NCBI GenBank assembly: GCA_041650055.1
Contig: JBAZLV010000005.1
Location: 30,242-94,241, forward strand
Reading direction: 5' to 3'
Length of the DNA stretch: 64,000 nt
From: JBAZLV01 sp041650055
Lineage (GTDB): Bacteria > Nitrospirota > UBA9217
In this document: positions 16,861 to 24,818 of the stretch, piece by piece
How positions within the stretch are numbered: position 1 is the stretch's first letter
How the letters are laid out: each line of letters begins with the position of its first letter
Position numbers and translations under genes: made by a program
Notes under the pieces: generated by a model
Databases searched by the model: none
Told to the model about the DNA's origin: nothing
The model's input: the letters and a program-made list of their open reading frames with translations, nothing else

Positions 16861-17571
16861 ATGAAGAAATTATGGTTGTTGTTGCTTATTGGCGTTGTTT
16901 CGTTTGCCTTGTTCTCCTGCAAAAAAGGGCCGGATAATACGGTTCTTGCAAAAGTAAACCGAACAACGATCACGGCGGCAGATTTTAAAAAACAATTTGA
17001 AGATCTGACGCCCCAGATGCAGCAGGCAGTGCTTATGGATCAGAAATTAAGAAAAGATTATCTCGAGGATCTGATCGGAATTGAACTGGTGGTTCAGGAA
17101 GCCAAGAAACAAGGGCTCGACAAGGAAGCTGAGTTCAAGAAAAACATGGAAGCCCGCAAGAAAAAAGTAGAAGAATATAAAAAACAGCTCGATCAGCAAC
17201 TCCAGACCGCTACTCGTGACGAACTGTTTAATACCATGCTCAAAAAAGACCTTGGAGAAAAATTAAAAAATCTTCCTCCTCCGACGGACAAAGAAGCCCG
17301 CGATTTTTACAATAAAAACAAAGACAAACTCAAGTCCCAAGACGGCAAACCGATAAGCTACAAAGACATCGAACCGCAGATCAAGATGCGGCTCATGCAG
17401 GAAAAGCAGCGGCCATTGTATATGGAATATACCAAGGCACTGCGGGATAAAGCATCGATCTCCGTCGATGAAAAGGCCCTGGAAACGGTTCTGGCTGATG
17501 CTCCCCGGTCAACGGGAATGCAGGACAAGGCGAAAGCAAAGAATCTCCCCGCACCAAGCGAAGGAAAATAA
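16861..17571 (+). CDS. SurA N-terminal-domain lipoprotein (chaperone-like, no PPIase domain)
   Basis: The 236-residue lipoprotein has its lipobox at LFSC, Cys20. The body has the SurA/PrsA N-terminal pattern: NTVLAKVNRTTITAADFKKQF, then LRKDYLEDLIGIELVVQEAKKQGLD and a long charged helix. No parvulin peptidyl-prolyl isomerase domain is seen; the protein goes directly to the C-terminal helix (DIEPQIKMRLMQEKQ). It probably holds unfolded outer-membrane proteins in the periplasm. GGAGG precedes the ATG. It is followed after 15 bases by a related full-length gene. Confidence 0.8.
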   Translation: MKKLWLLLLIGVVSFALFSCKKGPDNTVLAKVNRTTITAADFKKQFEDLTPQMQQAVLMDQKLRKDYLEDLIGIELVVQEAKKQGLDKEAEFKKNMEARKKKVEEYKKQLDQQLQTATRDELFNTMLKKDLGEKLKNLPPPTDKEARDFYNKNKDKLKSQDGKPISYKDIEPQIKMRLMQEKQRPLYMEYTKALRDKASISVDEKALETVLADAPRSTGMQDKAKAKNLPAPSEGK

Positions 17572-17586
17572 GAGTACCTCTATTCT

Positions 17587-18543
17587 ATGGCTATGAAACG
17601 GTTCTTAACATATGGAGCCCCGGTGATACTGCTGGGGCTATTCTTTTTTTCCTGCAAGCAGAACACCGACGGCAGCAAACAAAGCAGCACCGGTCACAAT
17701 CCGGCAGATATGAAGGTCGTCGCGACGGTAAACGGCAACCCCATTACGCTGGGAGAATTTCGGGAACGGTTTACCCGGGCGGGATTTAAGTGGGATCGCG
17801 AAACTGCACAGGAAATCAAAGAGGAGTTTTTAAACCGGCTCATCGAGCGAACCATGATGCTCCGTGAAGCGCAGAGAAGGCGGATCACGATCGGCCTTCC
17901 GGAAATCAATGCCAGGGTTGCCCGATTAAGCGGAGAATATGGCAAGGACGTCAAGGATGAACTTGCAACCCGGGGCATCGATTTTGAAAAGTGGAAATCC
18001 GATATCTGGGAAGAGCTCATGATCGAACGGCTGATGACCAAGGAAATTTACCATCGCGTTTCGGTTTCTCCCGCTGAAATGAGGAAATATTATCAGGCGA
18101 ATTCCGAACAGTTTGTAAAACCGGAACAGGTTCATGTCCGGCAAATTGTGACGGCGACCCAGGAAGATGCAAGAAAAGTTTTATCGCACATTCATGCCGG
18201 CGGTGATTTTGCGGCTCTTGCAAAAGAGCGGTCCACAGCCCCGGAAGGTGAAAATGGCGGCGACCTCGGCTATTTCAGTCTGGGCGAAATGCCGCAGGAA
18301 TTTAACGTCGTCTTTACCCTGCAAAAGGGCCAGGTCAGTGAAATTGTCAGCAGCCCGTACGGATTCCATATCTTCAAACTTGTTGATAAACGGCCTGCAG
18401 GAAAAATCAGTTATGAACAGGCGTCCAAGGAGATCGAGGCGCTATTGAGAAAAGAAAAAGAAGACAAGCGGTATAAACAGTGGTTTAAGGAACTTCGTTC
18501 ACGAACGAAATTCACGGTGAATTATCAGGGACTTGAGCAATAA
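17587..18543 (+). CDS. PrsA/SurA-type peptidyl-prolyl isomerase lipoprotein
   Basis: A 318-residue protein with a lipobox (FFSC, Cys23), a SurA_N domain (VVATVNGNPITLGEFRERF to about residue 160) and one parvulin domain (about 177-275: VHVRQIVTAT, ENGGDLGYFSLGEMPQEF, SSPYGFHIFKL). Parvulins catalyse cis/trans proline isomerisation and help fold exported proteins. It follows its PPIase-less paralogue, suggesting tandem duplication with loss of one domain. The 3' end overlaps the convergent capA-like gene by 19 bases. Confidence 0.9.
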   Translation: MAMKRFLTYGAPVILLGLFFFSCKQNTDGSKQSSTGHNPADMKVVATVNGNPITLGEFRERFTRAGFKWDRETAQEIKEEFLNRLIERTMMLREAQRRRITIGLPEINARVARLSGEYGKDVKDELATRGIDFEKWKSDIWEELMIERLMTKEIYHRVSVSPAEMRKYYQANSEQFVKPEQVHVRQIVTATQEDARKVLSHIHAGGDFAALAKERSTAPEGENGGDLGYFSLGEMPQEFNVVFTLQKGQVSEIVSSPYGFHIFKLVDKRPAGKISYEQASKEIEALLRKEKEDKRYKQWFKELRSRTKFTVNYQGLEQ

Positions 18544-19676
18544 TCCGTGGCAGGAGTGTTTTCCAATAGATTTTCGAGTTCATTGTAGAGGCCGGTTTGG
18601 AATAGAGAAGCTTCCTGTTTCTGTTCGGACTCAAGTTTCATAATGCCGCGATCATTCACGATTGCGAGCTTTGTTTCAAACCGTTCCGAAACCATATTCA
18701 TATTTTCCAGGACTGCACGAGCTTCCTTTCCTCGCAGGATCTCCGGTTGATACTTTACGCGGTAATTGTTCACATCCAGAGGCACTGTCTCGACTCGAGC
18801 AAGGGCTCCCTTCTTGAAGGTTACTAAAAGCAGGATGCTGGTATTGGTTCGGTTGCTTTCCGAGCCGAAAACGAAATTGCCGAGACTGTATGCAATAAGC
18901 CGGTTTTTATACCATTCCAGTTCCTGGAGTACATGGGGGTGATGGCCAAGAACGAGGTCCGCTCCCCAATCGATGGCCTGCCTGCCGAGCTCGATCTGAT
19001 AATCCTTGGCAGTTGTCATGAGTTCGGCGCCCCAGTGGAAGGAGACGACGACAATATCTGCAAGCGGCCGTACTTTTTTTATGTCGGCTTCCACAAATTC
19101 ACGGTATCCCGGAGCGGTTCCCGGGCGTCCGGGTGAAGCAAAGAAGTCAAGCGGGAAGGTGAGCGAGTACGCAAGAAAAACGAGCGTTTTATCCTTGATT
19201 TTTACGAATGCAGGCTCCCGGGCATCGGCAAGGTCCCTTCCCGCACCTGTATACAGTATTTCGTATTCATCAAGAAGATCGAGCGTATCCTGGAGCGCGA
19301 GCGGACCAAAATCCATGGCATGATTGTTGGCAAGGGTTACAACCCGAAAACCTGCTGCTTCAAGCGCTTCCACTGCATCCGGTTCAGCCCGAAGCGTGAA
19401 TTTTTTGTTTTCGACCGCGGTTCCACGGTCAGATATCGGACTTTCAAGGTTTCCCACGATGATATCTGCCCGCTCGAACACTGATTTGACATTCACAAAG
19501 GGGTATTCAGGACCGAATTTCTTCAGGAACGGGATAGTTCTTCCCCCGAGCATGATATCGCCGACAGCCACAAGCGTAATTTCATCGGGCGATACCTGCT
19601 CTTCAGACCCTGCCGGCAGGGCGTTTATCCCTATAAGGCAGGCAACAAGGAGTATTTTTTTTATTGCTTTTTGCAT
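18525..19676 (-). CDS. CapA family metallophosphatase-like protein (PGA_cap)
   Basis: The 383-residue protein has a signal peptide (KKILLVACLIGINALPAGS). The CapA/PGA_cap fold shows TLVAVGDIMLGGR, VGNLESPISDRG, LANNHAMDFG and VSFHWGAE...LGHHPHVLQ, which line a calcineurin-like metal site. Family members take part in poly-gamma-glutamate synthesis in Bacillus, but most Gram-negative homologues have no proven role. No capB/capC is present nearby, so a capsule function should not be assumed. It is divergent from surA, with 72 bases between the start codons. Confidence 0.85.
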   Translation of the reverse strand: MQKAIKKILLVACLIGINALPAGSEEQVSPDEITLVAVGDIMLGGRTIPFLKKFGPEYPFVNVKSVFERADIIVGNLESPISDRGTAVENKKFTLRAEPDAVEALEAAGFRVVTLANNHAMDFGPLALQDTLDLLDEYEILYTGAGRDLADAREPAFVKIKDKTLVFLAYSLTFPLDFFASPGRPGTAPGYREFVEADIKKVRPLADIVVVSFHWGAELMTTAKDYQIELGRQAIDWGADLVLGHHPHVLQELEWYKNRLIAYSLGNFVFGSESNRTNTSILLLVTFKKGALARVETVPLDVNNYRVKYQPEILRGKEARAVLENMNMVSERFETKLAIVNDRGIMKLESEQKQEASLFQTGLYNELENLLENTPATDYCSSP

Positions 19677-19748
19677 GCGTTCCAGTGGATAATAAAAAAG
19701 ATTCCTGAAAAAGGCAACAGAAAAAAGAACTTCGAGGAGTATTCATAT

Positions 19749-20684
19749 ATGAAAAGCGCAAAATGGCTATTCACGCTCTGTTTGATTTTTTTATTCGGCC
19801 AGCATGGCATGGCAACGGGATCGGTTGTCGTTGACCGGGTTATTGCAATAGTAAATGACGATGTTATTACCCTGAGCGATCTTCAGAAAGAAGAAGCCCT
19901 CCGCAAAAAGACCGAAGGCAAACAGGATGAGCGGACCATTCTTGAAGACATGATTGACCGGAAACTTCAGATGGTAGCCGCAAAAAAAGGCGGGATGGAC
20001 GTTACTGACAAAGAGGTTTCAGACGCTCTTACTGATATCATGAAACGAAATTCCATGGATGCCAAGCACTTCGAAGCTGCGCTGGCAAAGGAAGGGCTTA
20101 CCGTAGACCTGTATAAAGAAGGACTGAAGGAACAGATGACCCTGTCCAGGGTGTTTAATAAATTTGTGAATGCCGGCATTGCCATTAACGAAGCAGAGGC
20201 GCGCGATTTTTACAAGAAAAACGCAAAACAATACATATTGGCCGAAGAGATCCGTTTACGCCAGATTTTTCTCCCGATCCCTCAAAAAGCAACCGCGAAG
20301 AAAGTTGCAGCTATCAAGGAAAAAGCGTTGGAACTCTATGAGCGAGCAAAAAAAGGGGACGATTTTACTGATCTCGTGAAAGAAGCTTCCAAGGGCCCGT
20401 CTGCTGCCCAGGAGGGAGACCTTGGATATATGGAGCGGGATCAGCTGATCAAAGAGATCCAGGAAGCAGTAAAAAATCTGAAACCGGGTGATATTACGAA
20501 ACCGTTTCTTTGCTCCGGCGGATACACTATTCTCCTGTGTGAGGACGTCCGGACGCCTGTCAAGCCATTTGAAAAAGTAAAAGACGAGATTACCAAAAAA
20601 CTCTACCACCAGAAAATGGTCAGCACCTATCGAAGCTGGCTTCAGTCGCTCAGAAGCAGCTCTCATATTGAAAACAGGCTTTAA
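19749..20684 (+). CDS. surA: periplasmic chaperone / peptidyl-prolyl isomerase SurA
   Basis: A 311-residue protein with a cleavable signal peptide (LFTLCLIFLFGQHGMA), the SurA_N domain starting SVVVDRVIAIVNDDVITLSDL, and a single parvulin domain (IRLRQIFLPIPQKA to GGYTILLCEDV). SurA escorts outer-membrane beta-barrel proteins. ATG 19749 is chosen over 19671 because GAGGAG (19734-19739) precedes it and the signal peptide begins there. It is the third SurA-like protein in 4 kb. Confidence 0.9.
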   Translation: MKSAKWLFTLCLIFLFGQHGMATGSVVVDRVIAIVNDDVITLSDLQKEEALRKKTEGKQDERTILEDMIDRKLQMVAAKKGGMDVTDKEVSDALTDIMKRNSMDAKHFEAALAKEGLTVDLYKEGLKEQMTLSRVFNKFVNAGIAINEAEARDFYKKNAKQYILAEEIRLRQIFLPIPQKATAKKVAAIKEKALELYERAKKGDDFTDLVKEASKGPSAAQEGDLGYMERDQLIKEIQEAVKNLKPGDITKPFLCSGGYTILLCEDVRTPVKPFEKVKDEITKKLYHQKMVSTYRSWLQSLRSSSHIENRL

Positions 20685-20739
20685 TTTTTAACGGCAACCC
20701 TTTCTGTAACCGTAGGAAGCGGTTTCTTGTTATTCGCGA

Positions 20740-21900
20740 ATGAAAACCTTAAAATTAAAACGGAACGAAGCACGGCGGGTTCTGCGCGGGCACCCCTGGA
20801 TATTCAACAATGAACTCCAGCCTTTCAAGGGCGCGATCATTCCCGGCGAAATCGTGGATGTGGTCGATTTCTCAAACCGTTTTGTTGGCCGCGGATACAT
20901 GAACCCTCATACGCTCATTGCGATTCGGCTGCTCACCACGCATCAGGAAGAAATTGATTTTGCTTTTTTAAAAAAGAAAATAACAGCCGCACATCGGCTG
21001 AGATCCCAACTTGGCTTTGGAGAATCATTTCGAGCATTTTTTAGCGAAGGAGATGGGCTCCCGGGTCTTATTGTCGACAAGTACGAAGATACTCTCGTTA
21101 TCCAATCGCTTACTGCTGGTATTGATACTCTTATGCAGGATATTATTCTCGCTCTGCAGGAAGAATATTCACCCCATGCTATTCTCCTTAGAAACGATAC
21201 GGCTGCACGAGGCATTGAAGGATTACCTCAGGAAAAAAAAGTTTTCGGAGAAATTAGCGAACCAGTTGAAATCGAAGAATCGGGTATTCGCTATAAGGTA
21301 GACCTTCTGGAAGGTCAAAAAACCGGATTCTTTTTCGATCAGCGGGAAAATCGGCTGGCCCTCAGAGAATATGTAGTTGATAAACGGACACTCGACTGTT
21401 TTTGTTATGTTGGCAGCTGGTCGCTTTCTGCAGCCAGATTCGGGGCATTGGATGTTCTGGGCATTGATTCGTCTGAGCGGGCAATAGCACTGGCAGCACA
21501 GAATGCCGCCTTGAACGGGTTGCCGGTGAAATTTAAAAAAGCCGATGTGTTTAATGAACTTCGCTCGCTGGAACAAACGAAAGAACGTTTTGGTTGTATT
21601 ATTCTTGATCCGCCGGCGTTTGTAAAGAACAGGACGAAAATACGAGCGGGACTTAAAGGGTACAAAGAAATCAATGTGCAAGCCATGAAATTACTTGATC
21701 CTGGCGGGATACTCGTATCCTGCTCATGCTCGCATCATGTAAACGAGGAACTGTTCCGCGAGATGCTTGTTGATTCGGCATATTCAGCCGGAAGACAAGC
21801 ACGGCTCGTTGAAATGCGAACGCAGGCACGAGATCATCCGATTTTGCTTGCAGCACGGGAAACACAATATTTGAAGTGCGCGATTTTGAAAATCGAATGA
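20740..21900 (+). CDS. class I SAM-dependent rRNA methyltransferase, RlmI family
   Basis: This 386-residue protein starts with a PUA domain (KLKRNEARRVLRGHPWIFNNE), then an RlmI-type middle domain and a Rossmann methyltransferase fold. KTGFFFDQRENR, LDCFCYVGSWSLSAA (SAM-binding), and the catalytic-loop motif ILDPPAFVKNR are visible, as is the cysteine-rich SCSCSHHV near the C terminus. E. coli RlmI makes m5C1962 in 23S rRNA; the exact target here is inferred. Confidence 0.9.
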   Translation: MKTLKLKRNEARRVLRGHPWIFNNELQPFKGAIIPGEIVDVVDFSNRFVGRGYMNPHTLIAIRLLTTHQEEIDFAFLKKKITAAHRLRSQLGFGESFRAFFSEGDGLPGLIVDKYEDTLVIQSLTAGIDTLMQDIILALQEEYSPHAILLRNDTAARGIEGLPQEKKVFGEISEPVEIEESGIRYKVDLLEGQKTGFFFDQRENRLALREYVVDKRTLDCFCYVGSWSLSAARFGALDVLGIDSSERAIALAAQNAALNGLPVKFKKADVFNELRSLEQTKERFGCIILDPPAFVKNRTKIRAGLKGYKEINVQAMKLLDPGGILVSCSCSHHVNEELFREMLVDSAYSAGRQARLVEMRTQARDHPILLAARETQYLKCAILKIE

Positions 21901-21908
21901 TAGTAACA

Positions 21909-21999
21909 GTAACCACAGAGACACAAAGACACAGAGAGATGTTTTATTTAAAATTACTAAATTCTTTTTCTCAGTGTCACAGTGCCTCCGTGGTTTAAT
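21909..21999 (+). repeat. ACCACAGAGACAC-type inverted repeat
   Basis: Left arm AACCACAGAGACACAAAGAC (21911 on) and right arm CAGTGTCACAGTGCCTCCGT (to 21995) are imperfect inverted copies around an AT-rich centre. It lies between the RlmI-like gene and the tRNA-Val promoter and looks like a small mobile palindromic repeat. Confidence 0.65.
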
Positions 22000-22015
22000 T
22001 TCTGGAACTTTTAGC

Positions 22016-22044
22016 TTGACTAATGAACAGTGCGTATGTTACAT
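22016..22044 (+). promoter_or_regulatory. promoter for tRNA-Val
   Basis: TTGACT (22016-22021), 17 bases, TTACAT (22039-22044), placed so that transcription would begin about eight bases before the tRNA. The partial copies further downstream lack this promoter. Confidence 0.6.
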
Positions 22045-22058
22045 AATCACCTGTTGCA

Positions 22059-22133
22059 GGGCGCTTAGCTCAGCGGGAGAGCACTGCCTTCACACGGCAG
22101 GGGCCACTGGTTCAATCCCAGTAGCGCCCACCA
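22059..22133 (+). tRNA. tRNA-Val (anticodon CAC)
   Basis: A complete 75-nt tRNA. Acceptor GGGCGCT (22059-22065) pairs with AGCGCCC (22123-22129), followed by A and encoded CCA. Anticodon stem CTGCC/GGCAG with loop TTCACAC gives CAC at 22091-22093. T-loop GTTCAATCC. It is the intact member of three copies (others at 22927 and 23776) and marks the left end of an accessory block. Confidence 0.95.
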
Positions 22134-22141
22134 TGAAATTG

Positions 22142-22173
22142 AAAGAGTCAGCGGAAAATGCTGGCTCTTTTTT
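22142..22173 (+). terminator. terminator after tRNA-Val
   Basis: AAAGAGTCAGC pairs with GCTGGCTCTTT (one G-T pair) around GGAAAAT and runs into TTTTTT. An identical copy lies at 23829-23860. Confidence 0.85.
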
Positions 22174-22174
22174 G

Positions 22175-22237
22175 CATCAGTTTGTGCAGATTGACATCTT
22201 TTTAGATTAGGCATATATTCGTAAATAAAAGGCCAGC
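22175..22237 (+). repeat. direct repeat DR-A, left copy (partner 25313-25377)
   Basis: Sixty-three bases beginning CATCAGTTTGTGCAGATTGA and ending AATAAAAGGCCAGC recur, with a few changes and small indels, at 25313-25377. The left copy follows straight on from the tRNA-Val terminator. The pair brackets the toxin-antitoxin block. Confidence 0.8.
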
Positions 22238-22348
22238 TGGGTCAGTTCTATCCGGAAAAAATAAAGTCTTCGCTTTTCGGCCGCTATTCGAGAGATCCTT
22301 CAAGAAGCTTACATAAGTGGCTTATCCTTGAGAAAGTGGTAAAATACG

Positions 22349-22621
22349 ATGGAATTCGAGTGGGACTCCAAAAAGGCGGAACTGAATCGGAAAAAGCATG
22401 ACGTTTCTTTTCATGATGCGGCCACGGTATTCGCTGATCCGCTCGCCATTACATTCTCCGATCCGGATCATTCCTTGGGAGAGCACAGATTTCTGACTTT
22501 TGGACATTCCAAGATGAACCTCCTGCTTGTTGTCGTGCATACAGAACCGCATGGCAAGATAAGAATAATAAGTGCACGGCGCGCAACAAGAAATGAAAGG
22601 AAAATATATGAAAACGGCTAA
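22349..22621 (+). CDS. brnT: BrnT family toxin (type II toxin-antitoxin)
   Basis: A 90-residue protein beginning MEFEWDSKKAELNRKKHDVS, followed by FHDAATVFADPL and ending IRIISARRATRNERKIYE. These are the hallmarks of BrnT, a ribonuclease-fold (RelE-like) toxin that blocks translation when freed from BrnA. The gene overlaps brnA by 14 bases, toxin first, which is the usual order. It lies between the first and second tRNA-Val copies. Confidence 0.92.
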   Translation: MEFEWDSKKAELNRKKHDVSFHDAATVFADPLAITFSDPDHSLGEHRFLTFGHSKMNLLLVVVHTEPHGKIRIISARRATRNERKIYENG

Positions 22622-22862
22622 AAAAGAAGAAATGAGAAAAGAATATCGGAGGGAAGACCTCGGCGTCGGCATTCGCGGCAAATACTATCACGATTATAAA
22701 CAGGGTACGAATCTCGTTCTTCTGAGGCCGGACGTAGCGGCGGCCTTTCCGGACGACAACTCTGTTAACGATGCCTTGCGAGGCCTGATGAAAGTGGCGA
22801 AACAGACCCTCAGTCCTACCAAGCGCTCAACACGGACCTCTAAAAAACAGGCGGCCGGTTAG
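22608..22862 (+). CDS. brnA: BrnA family antitoxin
   Basis: An 84-residue protein with an N-terminal charged helix and a short ribbon-helix-helix-like C-terminal part (TNLVLLRPDVAAAFPDDNSVNDALRGLMKVA). BrnA binds BrnT and, as a DNA-binding complex, represses its own promoter in known systems. The frame begins at 22572, but ATG 22608 has a GAAAGGAAAA Shine-Dalgarno and gives the usual length. The tail (SPTKRSTRTSKKQAAG) is basic. Confidence 0.88.
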   Translation: MKTAKKEEMRKEYRREDLGVGIRGKYYHDYKQGTNLVLLRPDVAAAFPDDNSVNDALRGLMKVAKQTLSPTKRSTRTSKKQAAG

Positions 22863-22926
22863 CGCTGCAATGCTTAAGCAATGAAGGAAAATAATAATGA
22901 TAAATGACTTTCTCCCATTCGCGAGG

Positions 22927-23001
22927 ACACTCTTAGCTCGGCGGGAGAGCACTGCCTTCACACGGCAGGGGCCACTGGTTCAATCCCAGTAGCGCCCACC
23001 A
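22927..23001 (+). pseudogene. tRNA-Val(CAC) pseudogene, second copy with broken acceptor stem
   Basis: From 22934 to the encoded CCA at 23001 this copy equals the intact tRNA-Val (22066-22133) except for one A-to-G change. The first seven bases (ACACTCT instead of GGGCGCT) do not pair with AGCGCCC, and there is no promoter or terminator. It is probably an attachment-type duplication that separates the BrnTA segment from the next gene. Confidence 0.8.
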
Positions 23002-23027
23002 TTACTTTCAAAGAAGAAGGGGACTGT

Positions 23028-23651
23028 ATGCGGTTTGAGAAGAGTATCATTATTGTAATTCTCAGTTTGTGCTTTTTATCTGCGGGCTGTACAGCGAAGA
23101 TTACGCGACAAGGTTATCTCCTTGATACACTTCAAGACATTGAAAAAAAATGTCCTGATGTGATTATAGTAAAAGGATTCGACTATAAATCTGACTCAGT
23201 AGAAATAAAAGGGAAAATATCTGCTTCTGATACTGCTTTTTCGACAACATGCTCAGAGGCGTTTGTAATGGATATATTTAAGAAAGATGCATGTACAATA
23301 GGCGCAGATATTATAAACATAACCGAAGAATCTCAGCCAAATGCGTGGACTAGTACGTGTTATAGAGCAGAAGCCGAACTTCTGAGAATGAAAGACAGAA
23401 CCATGCTGAGCGAGATTAAAACCGACAAACACTATTCCGACCGAAACATCAGCTATCGGTCAAAATATTCAGAGTGCTTAAATAAAACAAGTGCAATTAT
23501 AGCAGGGATCTTCATAGGCATGGCAGGCAGCACGATGGTACGTAGCGCCTGCATGTCGGAAATTGCAGAAAATGATCAGAAAGCAGATCAGCAGCCGACC
23601 CAATCTTCGGATAAGGGTAGCATTGATGACAAAGAGAAGGAAATTAAATAA
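23028..23651 (+). CDS. putative lipoprotein of unknown function
   Basis: A 207-residue protein with a lipoprotein signal peptide ending LSAGC (Cys21). The mature part contains several cysteines and, near residues 155-175, a hydrophobic, glycine-rich stretch (SAIIAGIFIGMAGSTMV) that could be a transmembrane or membrane-inserting segment. The tail is strongly charged (DQKADQQPTQSSDKGSIDDKEKE). I recognise no family. It is the only gene between the second and third tRNA-Val copies, so it may be cargo of a small mobile unit. Confidence 0.6.
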   Translation: MRFEKSIIIVILSLCFLSAGCTAKITRQGYLLDTLQDIEKKCPDVIIVKGFDYKSDSVEIKGKISASDTAFSTTCSEAFVMDIFKKDACTIGADIINITEESQPNAWTSTCYRAEAELLRMKDRTMLSEIKTDKHYSDRNISYRSKYSECLNKTSAIIAGIFIGMAGSTMVRSACMSEIAENDQKADQQPTQSSDKGSIDDKEKEIK

Positions 23652-23775
23652 CGGTAGTTGATTGTTGTGCAGTTCGTGTGTCGGGAGATGACGGAAACAG
23701 ATTTCTGAAGCTCAATAACCGTATAAAAAAACAAAAAAGAAAAAGGCGAGAAATGCATCCCCCTTACTGATCACA

Positions 23776-23865
23776 TTCACACGGCAGCGGCCACTGGTTC
23801 AATCCCAGTAGCGCCCACCATGAAATTGAAAGAGTCAGCGGAAAATGCTGGCTCTTTTTTGCATC
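23776..23865 (+). repeat. tRNA-Val 3' end plus terminator, third copy (attR-like)
   Basis: Ninety bases match 22089-22178 with a single substitution: the anticodon loop to the CCA end of tRNA-Val, then the complete terminator. Copies that run from an anticodon loop to beyond the 3' end are the usual crossover footprint of tyrosine-recombinase islands. The flanking bases 23652-23775 contain no gene. After 23865 the sequence departs from the first copy. Confidence 0.85.
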
Positions 23866-23979
23866 CTTCCTCCAGGCATCTACTTTCAATTAAGCTACTT
23901 GTCAAACCTGCGCACCGATAGACAATACCTTGCTCTTGTTTGATCAATCTACAATGTGGTATGAAAATCAATCAATATA

Positions 23980-24008
23980 TTGACAGATAATCAAGCATAT
24001 GGTAGTAT
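23980..24008 (+). promoter_or_regulatory. promoter of the HTH-Panacea/RelE pair
   Basis: TTGACA (23980-23985), 17 bases, TAGTAT (24003-24008), near consensus. A TAAGGGGGA Shine-Dalgarno then precedes ATG 24030. Type II pairs usually repress such a promoter through the antitoxin HTH. Confidence 0.65.
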
Positions 24009-24029
24009 GAATTCATTAAGGGGGAATCT

Positions 24030-24818
24030 ATGAGCATTTATAAAAAACTAGGACAGCGAATCAAGGAATTGCGCGAAAAGGCGGAAATGAGCCAGGATGC
24101 CCTGGCGCAGAGAATGAATCTGCCTCGTCCAGCCATCTCCCAAATCGAAGGCGGAGGACGAAAAATAGCCACTGATGAGCTTCTTGAGCTATCAGAAGTA
24201 TTCCACGTATCTGTAAATGATCTTCTCAATCCAGGAAAAGAACCGGAAGTTCATCTTCGTGCTGAGAAAATGGAAAAAACTGCAAAACTACAGTTGCGCA
24301 TCAGTGTGCCGCAAAAAAACCTTCAGAAATTCAGGGAAGTATTACTTTACATTCTGAATAAGGTCGGAGCCAAGGAAAACATCGGGGAGACAGTTATCTA
24401 TAAAATTCTTTATTTTATTGATTTTGACTACTACGAAAAATATGAGGATCAATTGATCGGCGCAACGTACATAAAGAACAAGTTTGGACCGACACCGGTC
24501 GAGTTTGTCAAAATCGTAGAAAAAATGATTAAAGATGAAGAGATTGAAAAGGTAAAAAGCGAATATTTCAAGTTGCAGCAAACCAAGTATTTGCCTCGTC
24601 GAAAGCCGAATCTTATGAAATTGCAGGCGAGTGAAATCGAGATAATCGACGATGTTTTAAACAAGCTTTCAGACATGAACGCCAGCCAGATCAGCGCCTA
24701 CTCTCATGATGATGTTCCCTGGTTGACGACAAAGGATGGCGAAATAATCGATTATGAATCAGTCTTTTACCGCACACCGCCCTATTCAGTGCGGGCATAC
24801 GCGGAAGAGAACGAATGA
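24030..24818 (+). CDS. HTH (XRE) - Panacea/DUF4065 antitoxin
   Basis: The 262-residue protein has an XRE helix-turn-helix at residues 1-70 (KLGQRIKELREKAEMSQDAL, RPAISQIEGGGRKI) and a Panacea/DUF4065 domain at about 100-240 (VIYKILYFIDFDYYEKYEDQ, KNKFGPTPVEFVKIV). Panacea is known as a promiscuous antitoxin domain, related to SocA, that has been paired with many unrelated toxins. Here it overlaps a RelE-like gene by ATGA, so it is predicted to neutralise that toxin and, through the HTH, repress the operon. It lies between the tRNA-Val att-like copy and direct repeat DR-A. Confidence 0.87.
   Translation: MSIYKKLGQRIKELREKAEMSQDALAQRMNLPRPAISQIEGGGRKIATDELLELSEVFHVSVNDLLNPGKEPEVHLRAEKMEKTAKLQLRISVPQKNLQKFREVLLYILNKVGAKENIGETVIYKILYFIDFDYYEKYEDQLIGATYIKNKFGPTPVEFVKIVEKMIKDEEIEKVKSEYFKLQQTKYLPRRKPNLMKLQASEIEIIDDVLNKLSDMNASQISAYSHDDVPWLTTKDGEIIDYESVFYRTPPYSVRAYAEENE

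Noticed and set aside
22927..23001. Second functional tRNA-Val
   Set aside because: The 5' acceptor strand does not pair with the 3' strand, and there is no promoter or terminator; annotated as a pseudogene.
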